Notes under the pieces: generated by a model
Databases searched by the model: none
Told to the model about the DNA's origin: nothing
Seen by the model: the letters and a program-made list of their open reading frames with translations, nothing else
Program-made: the position numbers and the translations under genes
Assembly: GCA_018296165.2 (NCBI GenBank)
Contig: JACKQL020000014.1
Location: forward strand, 682,001 to 746,000
From: Termitomyces sp. T153
Lineage: Eukaryota > Basidiomycota > Agaricomycetes > Agaricales > Lyophyllaceae
DNA length: 64,000 nucleotides
Reading direction: 5' to 3'
Part shown: piece by piece, positions 9,797 to 23,275 of the stretch
Position numbering within the stretch: the stretch's first letter is position 1
Layout of the letters: each line of letters starts with the position of its first letter

Positions 9797-10205
9797 TTAT
9801 GATAATATTGTTGACTGAAAGAGGTTCGATTAGTGATCATTTAGAAAATTTCTGGTTACATACAGATTCTCCATGTCAGTCTTGTGAAAAGAATCTTATA
9901 AGGGTCTTCTGTTTCTTGCACACACCACCTTTGCTGTATTTTGACATATCGTCTGTCAACATTCATATCAATGATAGCATATGTATATCTGCTGTTGACA
10001 CATTGAAACATATGTGTATAAGTTAAAGGGTGTGGTGTATTACAGCAATAACCACTTCACAAGCAGGTATATAGATAAGAACAATGATATATGGTACCAT
10101 GATGGACTGACAGGACACCAAATGATCAAATATAATGGACCATTAGATATGTCTGTATCTGGAACTAAGATAGCTACATTGGCTATATATGTACGTTTGG
10201 ACTGA
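9797..10205 (+). pseudogene. USP/C19-type ubiquitin protease C-terminal fragment
   Basis: Two overlapping frames (9799-10026, then 10014-10205) read as one product after a single frame change near 10014-10026. The second carries YKLKGVVYYSNNHFTSRYID followed by WYHDG. This matches the His box of ubiquitin-specific proteases, where the catalytic His lies in a G-H-(Y/F)-T-(S/A) context and WY-x-(F/H)-D follows. The Asn before His replaces the usual Gly. No Cys box is present upstream because the tandem array ends at 9795. It may be a gene truncated by the array or cargo of a transposon, since such domains occur as transposon-associated ORFs in agarics. Confidence 0.5.
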
Positions 10206-11650
10206 ATATATTGTATTTTCCCAATTAGACCTCGGACTTGCCATGCCCCGCAATGGCCCATACTCAACGGTCACTCCAGGCAGCACTAGGTTTTCAGAGG
10301 AATGCAGAACACATAAGGATGAACAGTCATAAATTCCAGCATCATGAGGTGTTTCAAGGTAAAGATCCAAGTTGGGTCAATAATCCAGGCCTCTTTTTGT
10401 ATTCATTCTCATTGTGTCTCTACAGCATGCTTTTCGAATTTGGAAGTTCTTACACGAGTTTGGAAAGTCGTCCTGTGATTTCTTATCTGTCACAAAACTA
10501 AAAACTGCTGCTTTGTCTAGCTTCATTTCCTTTGTTCCCTAGCTTATATGCAGATCAGACCTATTTCCACTTCATCCTGGTTGTTGTGTCTATGCTTATC
10601 CTCACTTGTTAATTATGTGTAGCTACTTATCAGTTGCAAAGATAGTGTTAGGCTCTGACTGGCAATTCGCAAGGCGACGCGTCGAATAGCACTAAAACGG
10701 AATGCATTGTTGTAACCGTAGGTTAATGAGACAATGAACACACCTAAAACGAAATGAACTAAGCTAGAAGATATCTACCAGTACTAACTACGTATGCAGG
10801 ACGCGATCACGTGTATGTCATGAGTGTATATCATGACAGATATCTGGGTCTTACTGCTAAGGCCTCCTCACTAGGTGGCTCTATAGGTATGTATTAACGG
10901 TTCTGTGGGGTCTCTTCACAATGCAATTTCCAGTGCTAACTGAAAGGTTCCATTAATTGTTGCGCCACCTAAGCTCTAGATAATTCAAGCACACATACTC
11001 ATCAGTGATGTTGATCTCTAATATACAGAGTGACAAGCGACAACAAGGATGTGGTTCTCGGTTTCGAAAGTCATTAGAGTAGCCGGTGATGCAACGGACT
11101 CTTTGAAAGACAGAAGGTAGAATATAAAAATGTATTCATGAGTGGCTGGAGGAACTAGTATAATAGTTTTTCCTTCCGTTTGCTAAATTAATATCAACGA
11201 CAGTAAGTTATGTATGAACAAGAATCCAAAAGGTATTAGTCACAGCAGTGAGTCATATATAATTTCTTCTATATCCCATGCTCTTCTCATTCAGATTCTT
11301 CGTAGATGTGTCCTCTTGAGGTTTGTCATTTCATAGACGGCTGTATATGGATATCTTATTGTGAATTAGATCATCAAAATACTAGATTGTGAACCGACAA
11401 TTATATTATACTCCTGTAGGACAATGGAAATTCATTCTGCTGTAGACTGGTATATGTGTACATTGCAGCCGGCCAGCCTTATCGACGAGTCATGTTGTTC
11501 AACATTCCACTGCTTTGGCAATTTGAATCCCTGGAGGCTGTTACCCTGGCGTTTGCGTGCGACTCCAGCAGCCACAAAAACATAAGTTCTCCTAGTACCC
11601 ATTAAGTTAAACTGACCTGAGAGCTACGCCGCCGCCGTTTACAAATGTAT
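10206..11650. other. No gene recognised; CpG content returns
   Basis: Only short ORFs without recognisable motifs occur here, the longest being 87 codons at 10238-10501. CpG dinucleotides become frequent from about 10.67 kb, marking the change from repeat to gene-type DNA. I see no tRNA, repeat or long tandem structure. The right part is the 3' flank of the terpene synthase gene. Confidence 0.5.
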
Positions 11651-13026
11651 CTACACTTCATGAGGAAGCAATGGGACGAAACGAGTTCTCTTGACCTCAG
11701 CACCATTGGTTCCAAAATAACGTTGAGTCTGGAAGCTCCAGTGGAGGGAACTAGAATTTTAGATAAGTACCATAATGTACAGAAGCAAAGAGAAGTGTAC
11801 CCGACAATCCAGTTTTGTAGACCTTCGACGTATTTTTCGACCATTTCATCAATTTGTGAGCCCCAGGAGGGAAGTTGCTCGCGATCGTGTTGGAATCCTG
11901 CGATAGTCTGGGCACAGAGGTCGCCGACATAGTCAACAGCACTCTGGAGAGTGTGACCATGATACTTTATGAGTATCGCGACCATATTGAGGCTATCCCC
12001 ACACGCCTGCTCGACTTGATAGGAAAATATATCCTGCAGGTCAGGAGATGAACAAGTGCGTAAACACGTAATAGATAAAAAGAGTCGTACATTAGACCAG
12101 GCAACAAGGTCGTTGGCCCAGCGGTTGAGCTCCTGAAAAATATGATGCTCGACGACGCAGTTGGGAAGATCAATATCCAAAGTATATCTAACGCCATACG
12201 TATTCAGTCATTTGAAGCGTCTATAAAAAAGCAACATACTCAATGAGCGCGAAACAGGGCTTGCACCCTACGGGCAATATTATTGTCAAGGAGAAACCAT
12301 GTCTAGAGGTGACAAACTTGAAGCTCACCTGAATTGTCTCTGCGCAGATCAATGTACGACTCAAAGTCGGAGACAACTCCTGCATCGCGTGCCCTCGCCT
12401 GAATATTGACGGATTCAAAGAAGCGCTCAAATGCCTCCTTGAAACGCTCCTGTGCGCCGGGACCAGCATCAGCGATGCAACGAGTCCAGAAGCTAGTATG
12501 AATATATCAATTATTAGGAATCCGACTCTGCTCAACTTAATAGCTCACTCTCGAGCCAGTTTTCCTGGATTGAGCTCCTCTGCAGGCTGTTCCTTTCCAT
12601 GGGCATTAGTCGGCATGTACCGATCATTAAACCACAAGGCATTCATGACGACGTCGGATAAACCGTCTGTCTCTCGTGTCATCATACCGTCACTGATGTC
12701 ATCCCTATGACAATCAATGTGAACGGATGGACACAGAAGGAAGAAGTAAAGACGCACAGATGAAAGAGATATGTCAGGAAATCGGCGGCGATGCGAAGGC
12801 GGTCGGGCGTGGTATTATTGTAGCAGAAAGCGGTGAGCTCACCAGCCTTCAAGCCATGAAGGGCATGACGGCCTTTGGCAGACAGGTCGGGACAGTTAGA
12901 TTCCAGCCATTTGACCGATTGCTTGGCTATTTCATCACCGTCAGGGTGATAAATGAGAGGGTAGTTACAGTGAGACAGAAGGTCAGGGAGGATGAAAGAC
13001 GTGGGATAGGAAGAGTCGACAGCCAT
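11651..13026 (-). CDS. Sesquiterpene synthase (class I terpene cyclase)
   Basis: The product ionises farnesyl diphosphate and cyclises it to a sesquiterpene in the cytosol. Seven exons give a continuous 348-residue frame: 13026-12758, 12704-12549, 12492-12329, 12267-12240, 12187-12091, 12033-11801 and 11750-11651. The aspartate-rich motif DDISD lies at the start of exon 2, following LFHL across the first intron. The NSE metal-binding triad is complete as NDIFSYQVE, made by joining exons 5 and 6. The diphosphate sensor context (RRDNSG) and the C-terminal RYFGTNG are present. Length and motifs match basidiomycete sesquiterpene synthases. Exon 4 is only 28 nt. I see no broken residue, so the gene is probably functional. 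No P450 or other tailoring gene is visible nearby, so it may act alone; the product cannot be predicted from sequence alone. Confidence 0.94.
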
Positions 13027-16000
13027 CGTGAGATGAGGAAGGATGTGGAACGACCTGGAGGGATCCTTTTATATGTACTGGCCGAGATTTTGGAGATACA
13101 AACTTTGAATAACTTTGTCGGATCATTCTCTTCTCTGGGACAAGATCAAGGAGATGATGGTTAAGAAAAAGGGACAGTGTTTTTTTTAATGTCTCAATGT
13201 AGAGAATCTAGTCCTATGTGATTGATCTGACAACAAGGTTGCAGTAGAACGCACCCCGAATTATCCTTTCATACCCTTTCCACGTTCCACAAGAAGGGCA
13301 ACTGATCTTTGACATTTGGCTAGCTGTATAGCCCCGAGGCAGATGTCGGAGGGTTTGACAATGATCGGTGGTGGTGGCGTACCAAATTTCTTTCTATTAC
13401 GCAAGCATACATCATCATGATCACGTTGAAGGGCAAAGAAAATCTGGGGTCCTATCATCAGAGTTCAATTCGATGCCAGAGCTATGAGTCTGTGGTACGG
13501 AAGCCGGTGTGTGGACGATTCCGCCAATAACCAACCAATCAGATGATCTACTTACATCATTTGCCCTCCAAGAAGCGTTTCGGTAGATCTATTTGAGATC
13601 TGTTGATCAACTATTTGTGTCAGAACAAAAGAACGCTTGCCAGGTCCAGAACTTTTCTCAGGTTCAAACGCGCGTGTGCATCACGGTCGTTTCCGATCCG
13701 AATTACTGGAGCATCAGTAAATGACCATGCCTCAAGAATTGACAATTACGTAAAGGTCGCAAATCCGATTCAACTATTCTGGGATTCACTCATTGGCCTC
13801 TTTTGGACGGAGTCTAGGAGAGCAGGATCTCGGTGCTGATGTCGTTGAACGGGACCAACTCACTTTCGTGTGCCTAGTAAACACCAAGAGAGAACCACGC
13901 GGAAAAATATCTAACAGATACCTTTTGTTTCCAGCGAACTGCGATCAATACCGATCAACCACAAGGAATGAAACTCAAATCCTCCATGAGAATTTTCTGT
14001 AGGAACTTATGAGAACATATGTAAGTGTCGAGACTGAATATCAGAGAATTGTTCCAACAAGGGGCAGTACAACAAGACAGCTGGCGAACTCATGCCGTCG
14101 TCATACACTGTCGGGATGTAAAGCATTTGTCGGGGCCTGAACTGTCGGCATGCCGTGACTACGCCTGAACGTAAAACCATCATACAATCAAGGGTGAGCC
14201 GTCGAATGTAACTGCACGATGCATTTATCTATTGACAATTGACATGACATCCGAGTCTTTCCCCTCGGTACCTTTTCTGATTCGGTACAAGGTGTGTTCG
14301 GCGAAGCTTGAAAGAACAAAAGACATTTGGCAAGTTGAGCGTAGGCATGCGAACTATTCGGTGAATCTCACGGAGCATCGCGGAGGAGGTAAGCAAGGTG
14401 TTCCATTTCTTTGAGCCAAAAGACTGGACTAGAGTCTACACCATCCGGCGCTTCCACTTATTATCTAGTGGCTCAGGTCGGCTATCAAGCCCCCAGAGGC
14501 AAAGGAGATCCGATCCAAAGAATTGATCAATAGAATGACCCGCTGATGCGTTGTCGCCACATTCAAGTTGAATCTTGGAATAACCGTGGGAAATTGAGTG
14601 GCACGATGTGGCTTTGAAACTGTGAAAGTTCACTGCTTTGACGCTCTCACTGCCTCTTCTTGGCCTATTTTGCATCTATTTGGATTTTTTCTCATCGTGT
14701 ATCCAACGCAGAACCTGGCTGTAATGGTTCTCAGTCCTAAGCAAAGGTCTGCATAAGCTCATACTTATATGGAGTATTTACTATAGAAGGTAAAATTGAG
14801 TAACTTAATCCGGACCCCTCACAGGAGCTGATTTTTCGAAGTGACTGACGTCAAATTCTCTTCTGGATCAAAAATTCATGATAATTGAAGGTGTAAGCAT
14901 TTCTCATGATCCGTGAGGGTACATGCCGTTTAGACTCGACGTCAAAGGTACATGCATTTCTCATGATCCATGAGGGTACATGCTTGACAGTTACACTTTC
15001 CCAACTGCTTTCCATATTCCTGGAAATTTGAATATAGGCCATTTTAGACAAATTCCCAAGTGGTTCGAGACTCATAAAACAAAGTTTGGTTATCTATGAT
15101 CAAATCAATGATAATCTCGGCTGTGTAACATCAGACTGGTTGTGCTATTTTATGATCCTTGTCGGAATGGATCATTTATTTCCCACACGTCATCGGGCTG
15201 AGTAATCATCCAGAGTTCTGTCAGTACTAACAATTGTCGACAGAACAAATCGTAGGTAGTCAAGCAGACCTTTTCTAAGGTATTCAAAGGAGCACATTGA
15301 TGTCGGATTTGAAATTTTGTGATGGCATCGGTCCCGATGACCATGATCATGGAGGGAAAGTTATGGAAGTGTGACTTACGAAACTTTCAGAGCGACAGCA
15401 GTTGCCAAGCGCACATGTCCTGAACACCTCTACGGACCGCCAGTTTTGTTTCGGGCCTTTCCTGCACTTCGACAGAATCGGTGCCGTCATTTCTACACTT
15501 GACTCCTATTCGGGCGTGAGCTATCAGATGATAAATGGGGTGACGAGGCATTTCTGCCAGCCAGTCAACATCTGGGGTAAGGATTGGGGGTGGATGCAAC
15601 GGCATTGGATACCAGAAGTATCTACATGTTCACGTTTTTAGAGATGTGACGTTGCCAATTCTCAGGCATTTCAGCTTTGCCCAAGCGCGCCGAAAGCATA
15701 TGTAAACAAAATACTAGTATTAAAGGCTGGTCCGCAGCAGGGGGCTCGCATAGATAAATCAATAAGTACCTTTGAGAACAGGTCAAGCACCTGGAGCTTG
15801 GTCCATGACTAACGGAGGGCGAAGGAAGCTGGATATCTTTTGCTCATTGCGGCACCGAAGAAATTATATGACCTGTGTTAGTACTGTCTTCGGCGGTTTT
15901 TCAGGGTAAAGGGAAACTCCTTGGCATCTTGACGATGTGTCAACAGAACTTGCCACAAATTCAGTAAAATGCGAGATACCATCCAACGAGAAGGTGGGCG

Positions 16001-16421
16001 AACGGCAAAGCGCCGGTTCTACGAATTGATGAGCAGCATCGCACGGATTGTGTTGTGTTGCCCACTAAATGTTCTATTTTCTTGAACCAAGATATTGGGT
16101 GCTAGATTACCAGTTTAGCAGTTTAGAAAAGAAGTAGCTTTTTGATGGATAACAAGATCACATATGATGTATATACCCTCACGAGTCGTATCCAAGAAAG
16201 GAGAATGACAAGATGCATTTATCGCGAGAAGTTCAAGAACGTGGCCGTTGACCAGAATTTGACAAGGACATTGATAACCAAATCGTCACTGATGTGTTGT
16301 TAGCCTTCTGTTGGAATCCGGAAATGCACAAGGTTTCTTGGAATGCTAGAGATATGTTTCAGAATTTCAGACTGAAAATGTCTTCAGGTGCGGAGGCCCT
16401 GGGAAGCTCCCTTGAGTATAT
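13027..16421. other. Long intergenic region, no gene recognised
   Basis: About 3.4 kb of CpG-containing DNA holds only short motif-free ORFs. Part must include the upstream region of the terpene synthase. The only structure I see is a pair of palindrome-bearing direct repeats at 14897-14983. There are no retroelement domains and no credible split gene. Confidence 0.45.
14897..14983. repeat. Pair of 30-bp direct repeats with inner palindrome
   Basis: The sequence GCATTTCTCATGATCC(R)TGAGGGTACATGC occurs at about 14897 and again at about 14954. Each contains CTCATG and CATGAG arms around ATC, a 15-bp dyad (the first copy has one mismatch). The 57-bp spacing places both copies on nearly the same helical face. 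Function is unknown. Confidence 0.7.
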
Positions 16422-16624
16422 CACTGCTGGCACTGGAACATGTTTCCATTAGAAATATGGAAAAATAAACCTGTCATGCCATTTCTTTGACATAATTTTC
16501 CTTTGGAAAAAGGCTTCTCCCATTGTTTAGAGCCTTTTTCCATTGGAAGTATACTGTTTGGAAATGGCATAACAGGTTTCTTTTTCAGTATTTTCTCAGG
16601 AAAATCTATTGGCTGCCAGCAGTG
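16422..16624. mobile_element. CACTG-type MITE, copy 1 (203 bp)
   Basis: The element starts CACTGCTGGCA and ends TGCCAGCAGTG, exact 11-bp terminal inverted repeats. The two halves remain recognisably inverted over nearly their full length (AAACCTGT-ATGCCATTT and TGGAAAAAGGC blocks appear in each arm). It is flanked by TAT on both sides, a 3-bp target duplication. CACT(A/G) ends and 3-bp duplications are the signature of the CACTA/EnSpm-like superfamily. It has no coding capacity. A second copy lies at 46152-46355. Confidence 0.9.
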
Positions 16625-16630
16625 TATGTT

Positions 16631-17180
16631 TGTCCAGAAAATAGCGTATTTTAGGGCTCGATTTTAGGGCTCGAGAATGGCCAAATTTTGTCCCAATTAT
16701 AGCATATTTACGGCCGCGGAGCGTAAAGTTAATGAAATTTCTGTCCAAGGGATAGCGTATTTCACGCCCATGGCATGCTCACTGGTCACTAGACGGCAGG
16801 AGGTCATGCTCCATTAAGCCCCGCCTCGAACCATTCAAAATTATATACAACTCCATACTCATCGCTAACAACCGAGAAAAATAATGACATTTCAATTCAG
16901 AAAGGAGAGCAAGAAGAGGGATTGGTCATCACCACTAAAAGAAGTACCCGATGCTCATTGGTTATCATGAGCAAGAAGAGGGATTGGTCATCACCACTAA
17001 AAGAAGTACTCATTGGTTATCATTGACCTGCCGCGAAGTGGCTAAAAAGTTGATGTATTTCTGCGAGGAAACAGGACATGTAGAATAGCTGATCTCTAGA
17101 GTCCATCTAATAATCTGACGCGCACCTTTCTCGGTTGTGGAAAATCTGTCAACTGAAAAAGACCTTTGTCCAGAATAGTG
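16631..17180 (+). repeat. Scattered short repeats upstream of membrane-protein gene
   Basis: A motif of the form TGTCC-(5-7 nt)-ATAGYRTATTT occurs at about 16631, 16689, 16742 and 17167. Between them, 16907-16968 and 16969-17023 are direct repeats (GAGCAAGAAGAGGGATTGGT...); the first has an extra 7 bp (CCCGATG). This is noncoding DNA next to the first MITE. Confidence 0.65.
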
Positions 17181-17597
17181 TATTTAGGCCCGAAATTTTG
17201 GACAACCCGGGGCCCAATGTCACAAATTATTCGTTGTGTGACATGTGTGACAATTCAACCTTCTTGTCGAGACTTCTTACCGGCGAATCAAAAGACTACA
17301 CCGCCGCCCTCAGCGCCTCGAGCTCCGGTCAATCAGGAGCATGTCACCACTAAACTCTTCGTCAGTGGTACGCTTGCGCTCGTAGTGCTTGCTTATCGCT
17401 GCCTTCACCTTTTCTTTCTATGGCCCAATGGATTTCCTGAGCGTACGCTGTGCAGCACCTCACCAGTTTCCATCCAGAATTCTCATCCGGTCTATAGCTG
17501 AAAGTATCTGCAATCTGCAATGAATGAATGCAGCCACCCGATTAGGAAAGTATTAGGAAGGTGTTTCCTGTTAAAAAGGTCAAATCCTCCTGCTTTC

Positions 17598-18279
17598 ATG
17601 ATGTTTTCCACCAACATGACCTCTACGACCCCCATCCTCCTTCTCTTTGTCGCCCTTTTCTTCGCCTTTTTGACCGTCACCGCCAACGCCGCCACCTTCC
17701 TCGTTTTGAGTACGACCTTGTCTCTCATCCCCCTCCCCATCAATGCGGCCCCAATGCCTCTCGCCATCATAATCCCCTTTGAAATGTCTTCCGACAGCAC
17801 ACCATCCTCTTCCGTCGCCACTGTGGAAATAACGACGCTCGTTGTGACGGAATTGGTCCCTCCCAGCATCTTCACACCGCCCCACTCTGTGAGCACGGAG
17901 CAGACGAACGCGACAGACGCAGGCACCCAACGTATCCGCTCTATGGAAGAGGACGATAATAGCACAACTCACAACGATACGATCATGCCTCGCCTTATCA
18001 TCACGATCGTAGCTTGTGTGGGTGAGTCACCATCCACTTGTGACCGTCGATCTCAGTTATCTCATCATTACTCTCGTTATAGTTTTGTTCTTCGCATTGT
18101 TCCTTGCCATTCACGTCTGGCGTCACTGTTATCCGCCACGGCCTGGTCCCCGACAAGCTGCCGATCAGCTTGGCGTGGCCACGATTCCTATGGTGGAACC
18201 AGGTCCACGACTTCCGCAGTGTCTCCATACCAGGGGTACGATCTCGGTTGTAGTTCCACATCGTTTGCCTGCCTACTGA
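17598..18279 (+). CDS. Small single-pass membrane protein, paralog 1
   Basis: Two exons (17598-18021 and 18083-18279) give 206 residues. The N-terminus has a hydrophobic signal segment (PILLLFVALFFAFLTV) ending near ANAA. A Ser/Thr/Pro-rich region with Asn-x-Ser/Thr sites follows, then one membrane helix (IITIVACVVLFFALFLAIHV) and a short Pro/Arg-rich tail. The 60-bp intron (GTGAGT...TATAG) is in phase 1 and lies inside the membrane-helix codons. The architecture and intron place match the 208-residue protein at 33937-34615, so I treat them as paralogs. It resembles a cell-surface sensor or wall-anchored protein in layout only; I recognise no family. The start was chosen at the ATG just before the signal segment; upstream in-frame ATGs would give a charged leader. 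Confidence 0.72.
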
Positions 18280-18822
18280 CTGTGAGTTGTGCGCTGCTTC
18301 TAAGACTTCACTTAATTATTCTTCCTCGATTTTCAGTGGCACTTGAGCTTAGATATCATTTCATCTTGCACCTCATTCGTATTTTTGTGATATTTGTATC
18401 GTGTTGTCATCGTGTTGTCATATTGACACTGCTTTTTTCACCCTACATTGATTATGTCTCATTATCGGCTGCGCAGCACATGGAACTGAATATAACTGAA
18501 CGAATTGCTAATTACGGAACGTCTGTTCGCGAGCCAATTACCACTGGATTACCATGTGATCGGACTGAAAGTACACACTTGAACCAGGTACCAGGCAGTG
18601 TTAGTGATGAGGATGTACTAAACACTAAAAAGAGGATATTATCGATACTTGTGGTGGCGCCAACCCGGAGGGAAGTCACCGAAGGGTGACATTGTGTGAC
18701 GCGTCACAAAAAATTACCAGACTCGGAAAACTTCCCACACCTTTGTTCATCGCTGCCATCGACAGTCCAGGATAAGTTGGCTTTGTCTTTTGACTTTTGA
18801 GCTAGCAGGAGTGCTTTGCACT
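18280..18822. other. Spacer between membrane-protein gene and Msp1 gene
   Basis: The 543 bp between two same-strand genes hold the 3' end of the first and the promoter of the second. An ORF passes through from the neighbouring frame but has no motif of its own. I see no clear TATA box or repeat. Confidence 0.4.
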
Positions 18823-20332
18823 ATGGTCTCGACCAATAGCAAGCGAGCTCTACTCGACAGTCAGTTCACATTAAATCCAATTCATCTTGACACGAGATTG
18901 CTTACTCTTCTTTCTCTAGTTGCTCTATTTGTTAGTTCTCAAGTGCGTGTTCTAACATATCGTGCTATACTGCGCTCAACTCGTATGCAAGGTAGCACTG
19001 TACTATACTGTTCGAGTGAGTGACGCGAGTCTCGTTCCACTTTGTGTATAGATTGACAATGAATCCTTGCTTCACAGTGGGTTCTCGATGGGCTCAACCC
19101 TGAGAAGAAACAGAATGTGAATGCTAAACAGTTAGAGGCGCTGAAGCGGCTGGGTCACTCAAGTCTGAAACTCGATGAATACGAACGTACGTTCTGTACA
19201 CATTGATAACCTTAACAAATTTGAACCGTTATTCTCTCCAGGAACCGTCGCAAATGAAGTGATACACCCCGACGACATCAATATCCGATTCTCCGGTCCG
19301 GTGCTCTCCTTCAACTTTCTCCCTACCAACCTCACATTTTCCCACAGACATTGGTGGACTTGACCCCATAATCTCATCTCTTCGCGAATCCATAATATAC
19401 CCCCTTCTCTATCCAAACCTCTTCTCTACCTCCTCCCTACTCGGCGCCCCCAAGGGTGTTCTTCTTTTCGGCCCGCCGGGCTGCGGCAAAACAATGTTGG
19501 CCAAAGCACTTGCGAAGGAGTCTGGCGCGACGTTCATCAACATTGCAGCATCGGTGCTGACGAACAAGTGGTATGGAGAGAGTAATAAGCTTGTTGCAGG
19601 GCTGTTCAGCCTTGCGAGGAAGACACAGCCTAGTATCATTTTTATTGATGAGATCGATTCATTCCTGAGGGAGAGGACGAAGGGTGATCATGAGGTTACG
19701 GGGATGATGAAGGCAGAGTTTATGACGTGCGTTCCTTTCTATCACACCTTTGACTCGCTCACATCACTCGATATAGACTATGGGATGGCCTCCTCTCCGC
19801 CTCTGACCGGATATTGGTGCTCGGTGCAACTAATAGACCAAATGACATTGATTCAGCGATACTTCGGCGTATGCCCAAACGCTTTGCGATACAACTGCCG
19901 GACTATGATCAACGTTTGAAGATTCTCACTCTCGTCAGTTCTCATTTCTCCATGATTTTGCCCTGGCGTCGACCTTTTCTCTCAGATGTTGAAAGACACT
20001 AAAATGTCACCGAACCTCTTTATGGGCGCACTTGCAGCCCAGTCAGAAGGCTTTTCAGGATCAGATCTCAAGGAACTGTGCCGTAACGCTGCTATGGTCC
20101 CCGTCCGTGAATATCTGCGAAATGCCTCTCAACACCCGGAACTCTTCGAGAGGGGACAAGCCGAGGTATATTTTATTTTTTTTCTCGCTCGCCTATTAGA
20201 TCACACTGGATGATGATATGATAAAAGGGCTTCGATCTTCGACCGCTAGCACTTGAGGACTTCTTCGCAGCCGATGGGACGAGCCCGTTACCGCCGCCAG
20301 AGCCTGACTATGATGAAACACGGTTAGAGTGA
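18823..20332 (+). CDS. MSP1: Msp1/ATAD1-type AAA ATPase of the mitochondrial outer membrane
   Basis: Msp1 extracts mistargeted tail-anchored proteins from the mitochondrial outer membrane using ATP. Nine exons give 355 residues: 18823-18859, 18920-18942, 18992-19015, 19078-19186, 19242-19295, 19348-19726, 19777-19933, 19986-20165 and 20228-20332. An N-terminal membrane helix ([15 protein letters not shown]) precedes an LDGLNPEKK linker. Walker A is GPPGCGKT, Walker B is IIFIDEID, sensor 1 lies in ATNRPNDID, and the arginine-finger region is ILRRMPKRF. The C-terminal AAA lid ([16 protein letters not shown]) is complete. Length matches yeast Msp1. Exon 3 is a 24-nt microexon encoding VALYYTVR; skipping it would remove half of the membrane anchor in frame. 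The gene ends 170 bp from the convergent lipase gene. Confidence 0.95.
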
Positions 20333-20502
20333 TGTATGCAGATGGAATCACTCATCTATAGACCTACATACATAGACATATAACTCACCGTACGGTAATA
20401 GTTAGTTACACTTGTATTATGAAAATCACAGCTCTCACAACAACCAAGATGAAGTGGAATGATTACATATCTCGAAGTACATGAATGAAGATAAGCGGGT
20501 TA

Positions 20503-22853
<2,351 letters not shown>

Positions 22854-23069
22854 TGTGAAAGATCAGAAAAGCTGTCTCTTCTTTTATAAAAGGATGTTGT
22901 GACGGCATGAACACTGCTGCCGCGGCCGAAAAACTGTAGTCATCCATAAGGTCACTGGTCAGCTTTGGTTATATGCATCCGAGCCACAGGAAAGGTTCGT
23001 GCTTCGCGCTTTATTGGAACACGATTCGATTGGGGGCGTCAAACATCACGGAATCTTTCTACAGTGGTA

Positions 23070-23275
23070 AACAGTGATATAAGTGATCTTGAAATCAGAT
23101 GTCAGGGCTTCGATAACTGTTGGTCCTGTCGAACAAAGTTAAGAGTCATTCCCAAACCCACAAATATCCAAAAAAATTTCCCAAATTTTATGACTAAAAG
23201 TGCACTGTTCTCATCCTAATCCATTGACAATGCGGCTGGGTTTGAGTCCTCGAGAAGTAGCCGAATGATGCTTAC
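23070..23275 (-). promoter_or_regulatory. Upstream block conserved with lipase copy 2
   Basis: This DNA lies 220-420 bp upstream of the lipase 1 start. Patches such as TCTTGAAATCAGA, AGTCATT-CCCAA, and CCGAATGATG/CCAGAATGATG recur in the same order at about 32472-32630 upstream of lipase 2. The duplication therefore carried promoter DNA. Whether the patches are binding sites or only slow-diverging remnants is not known. Confidence 0.55.

Noticed and set aside
17492..17972. Minus-strand ORFs of 157 and 130 codons opposite membrane-protein paralog 1
   Set aside because: They mirror the plus-strand exon, are rich in Gly/Arg/Lys as expected of antisense reading, and have no motif.
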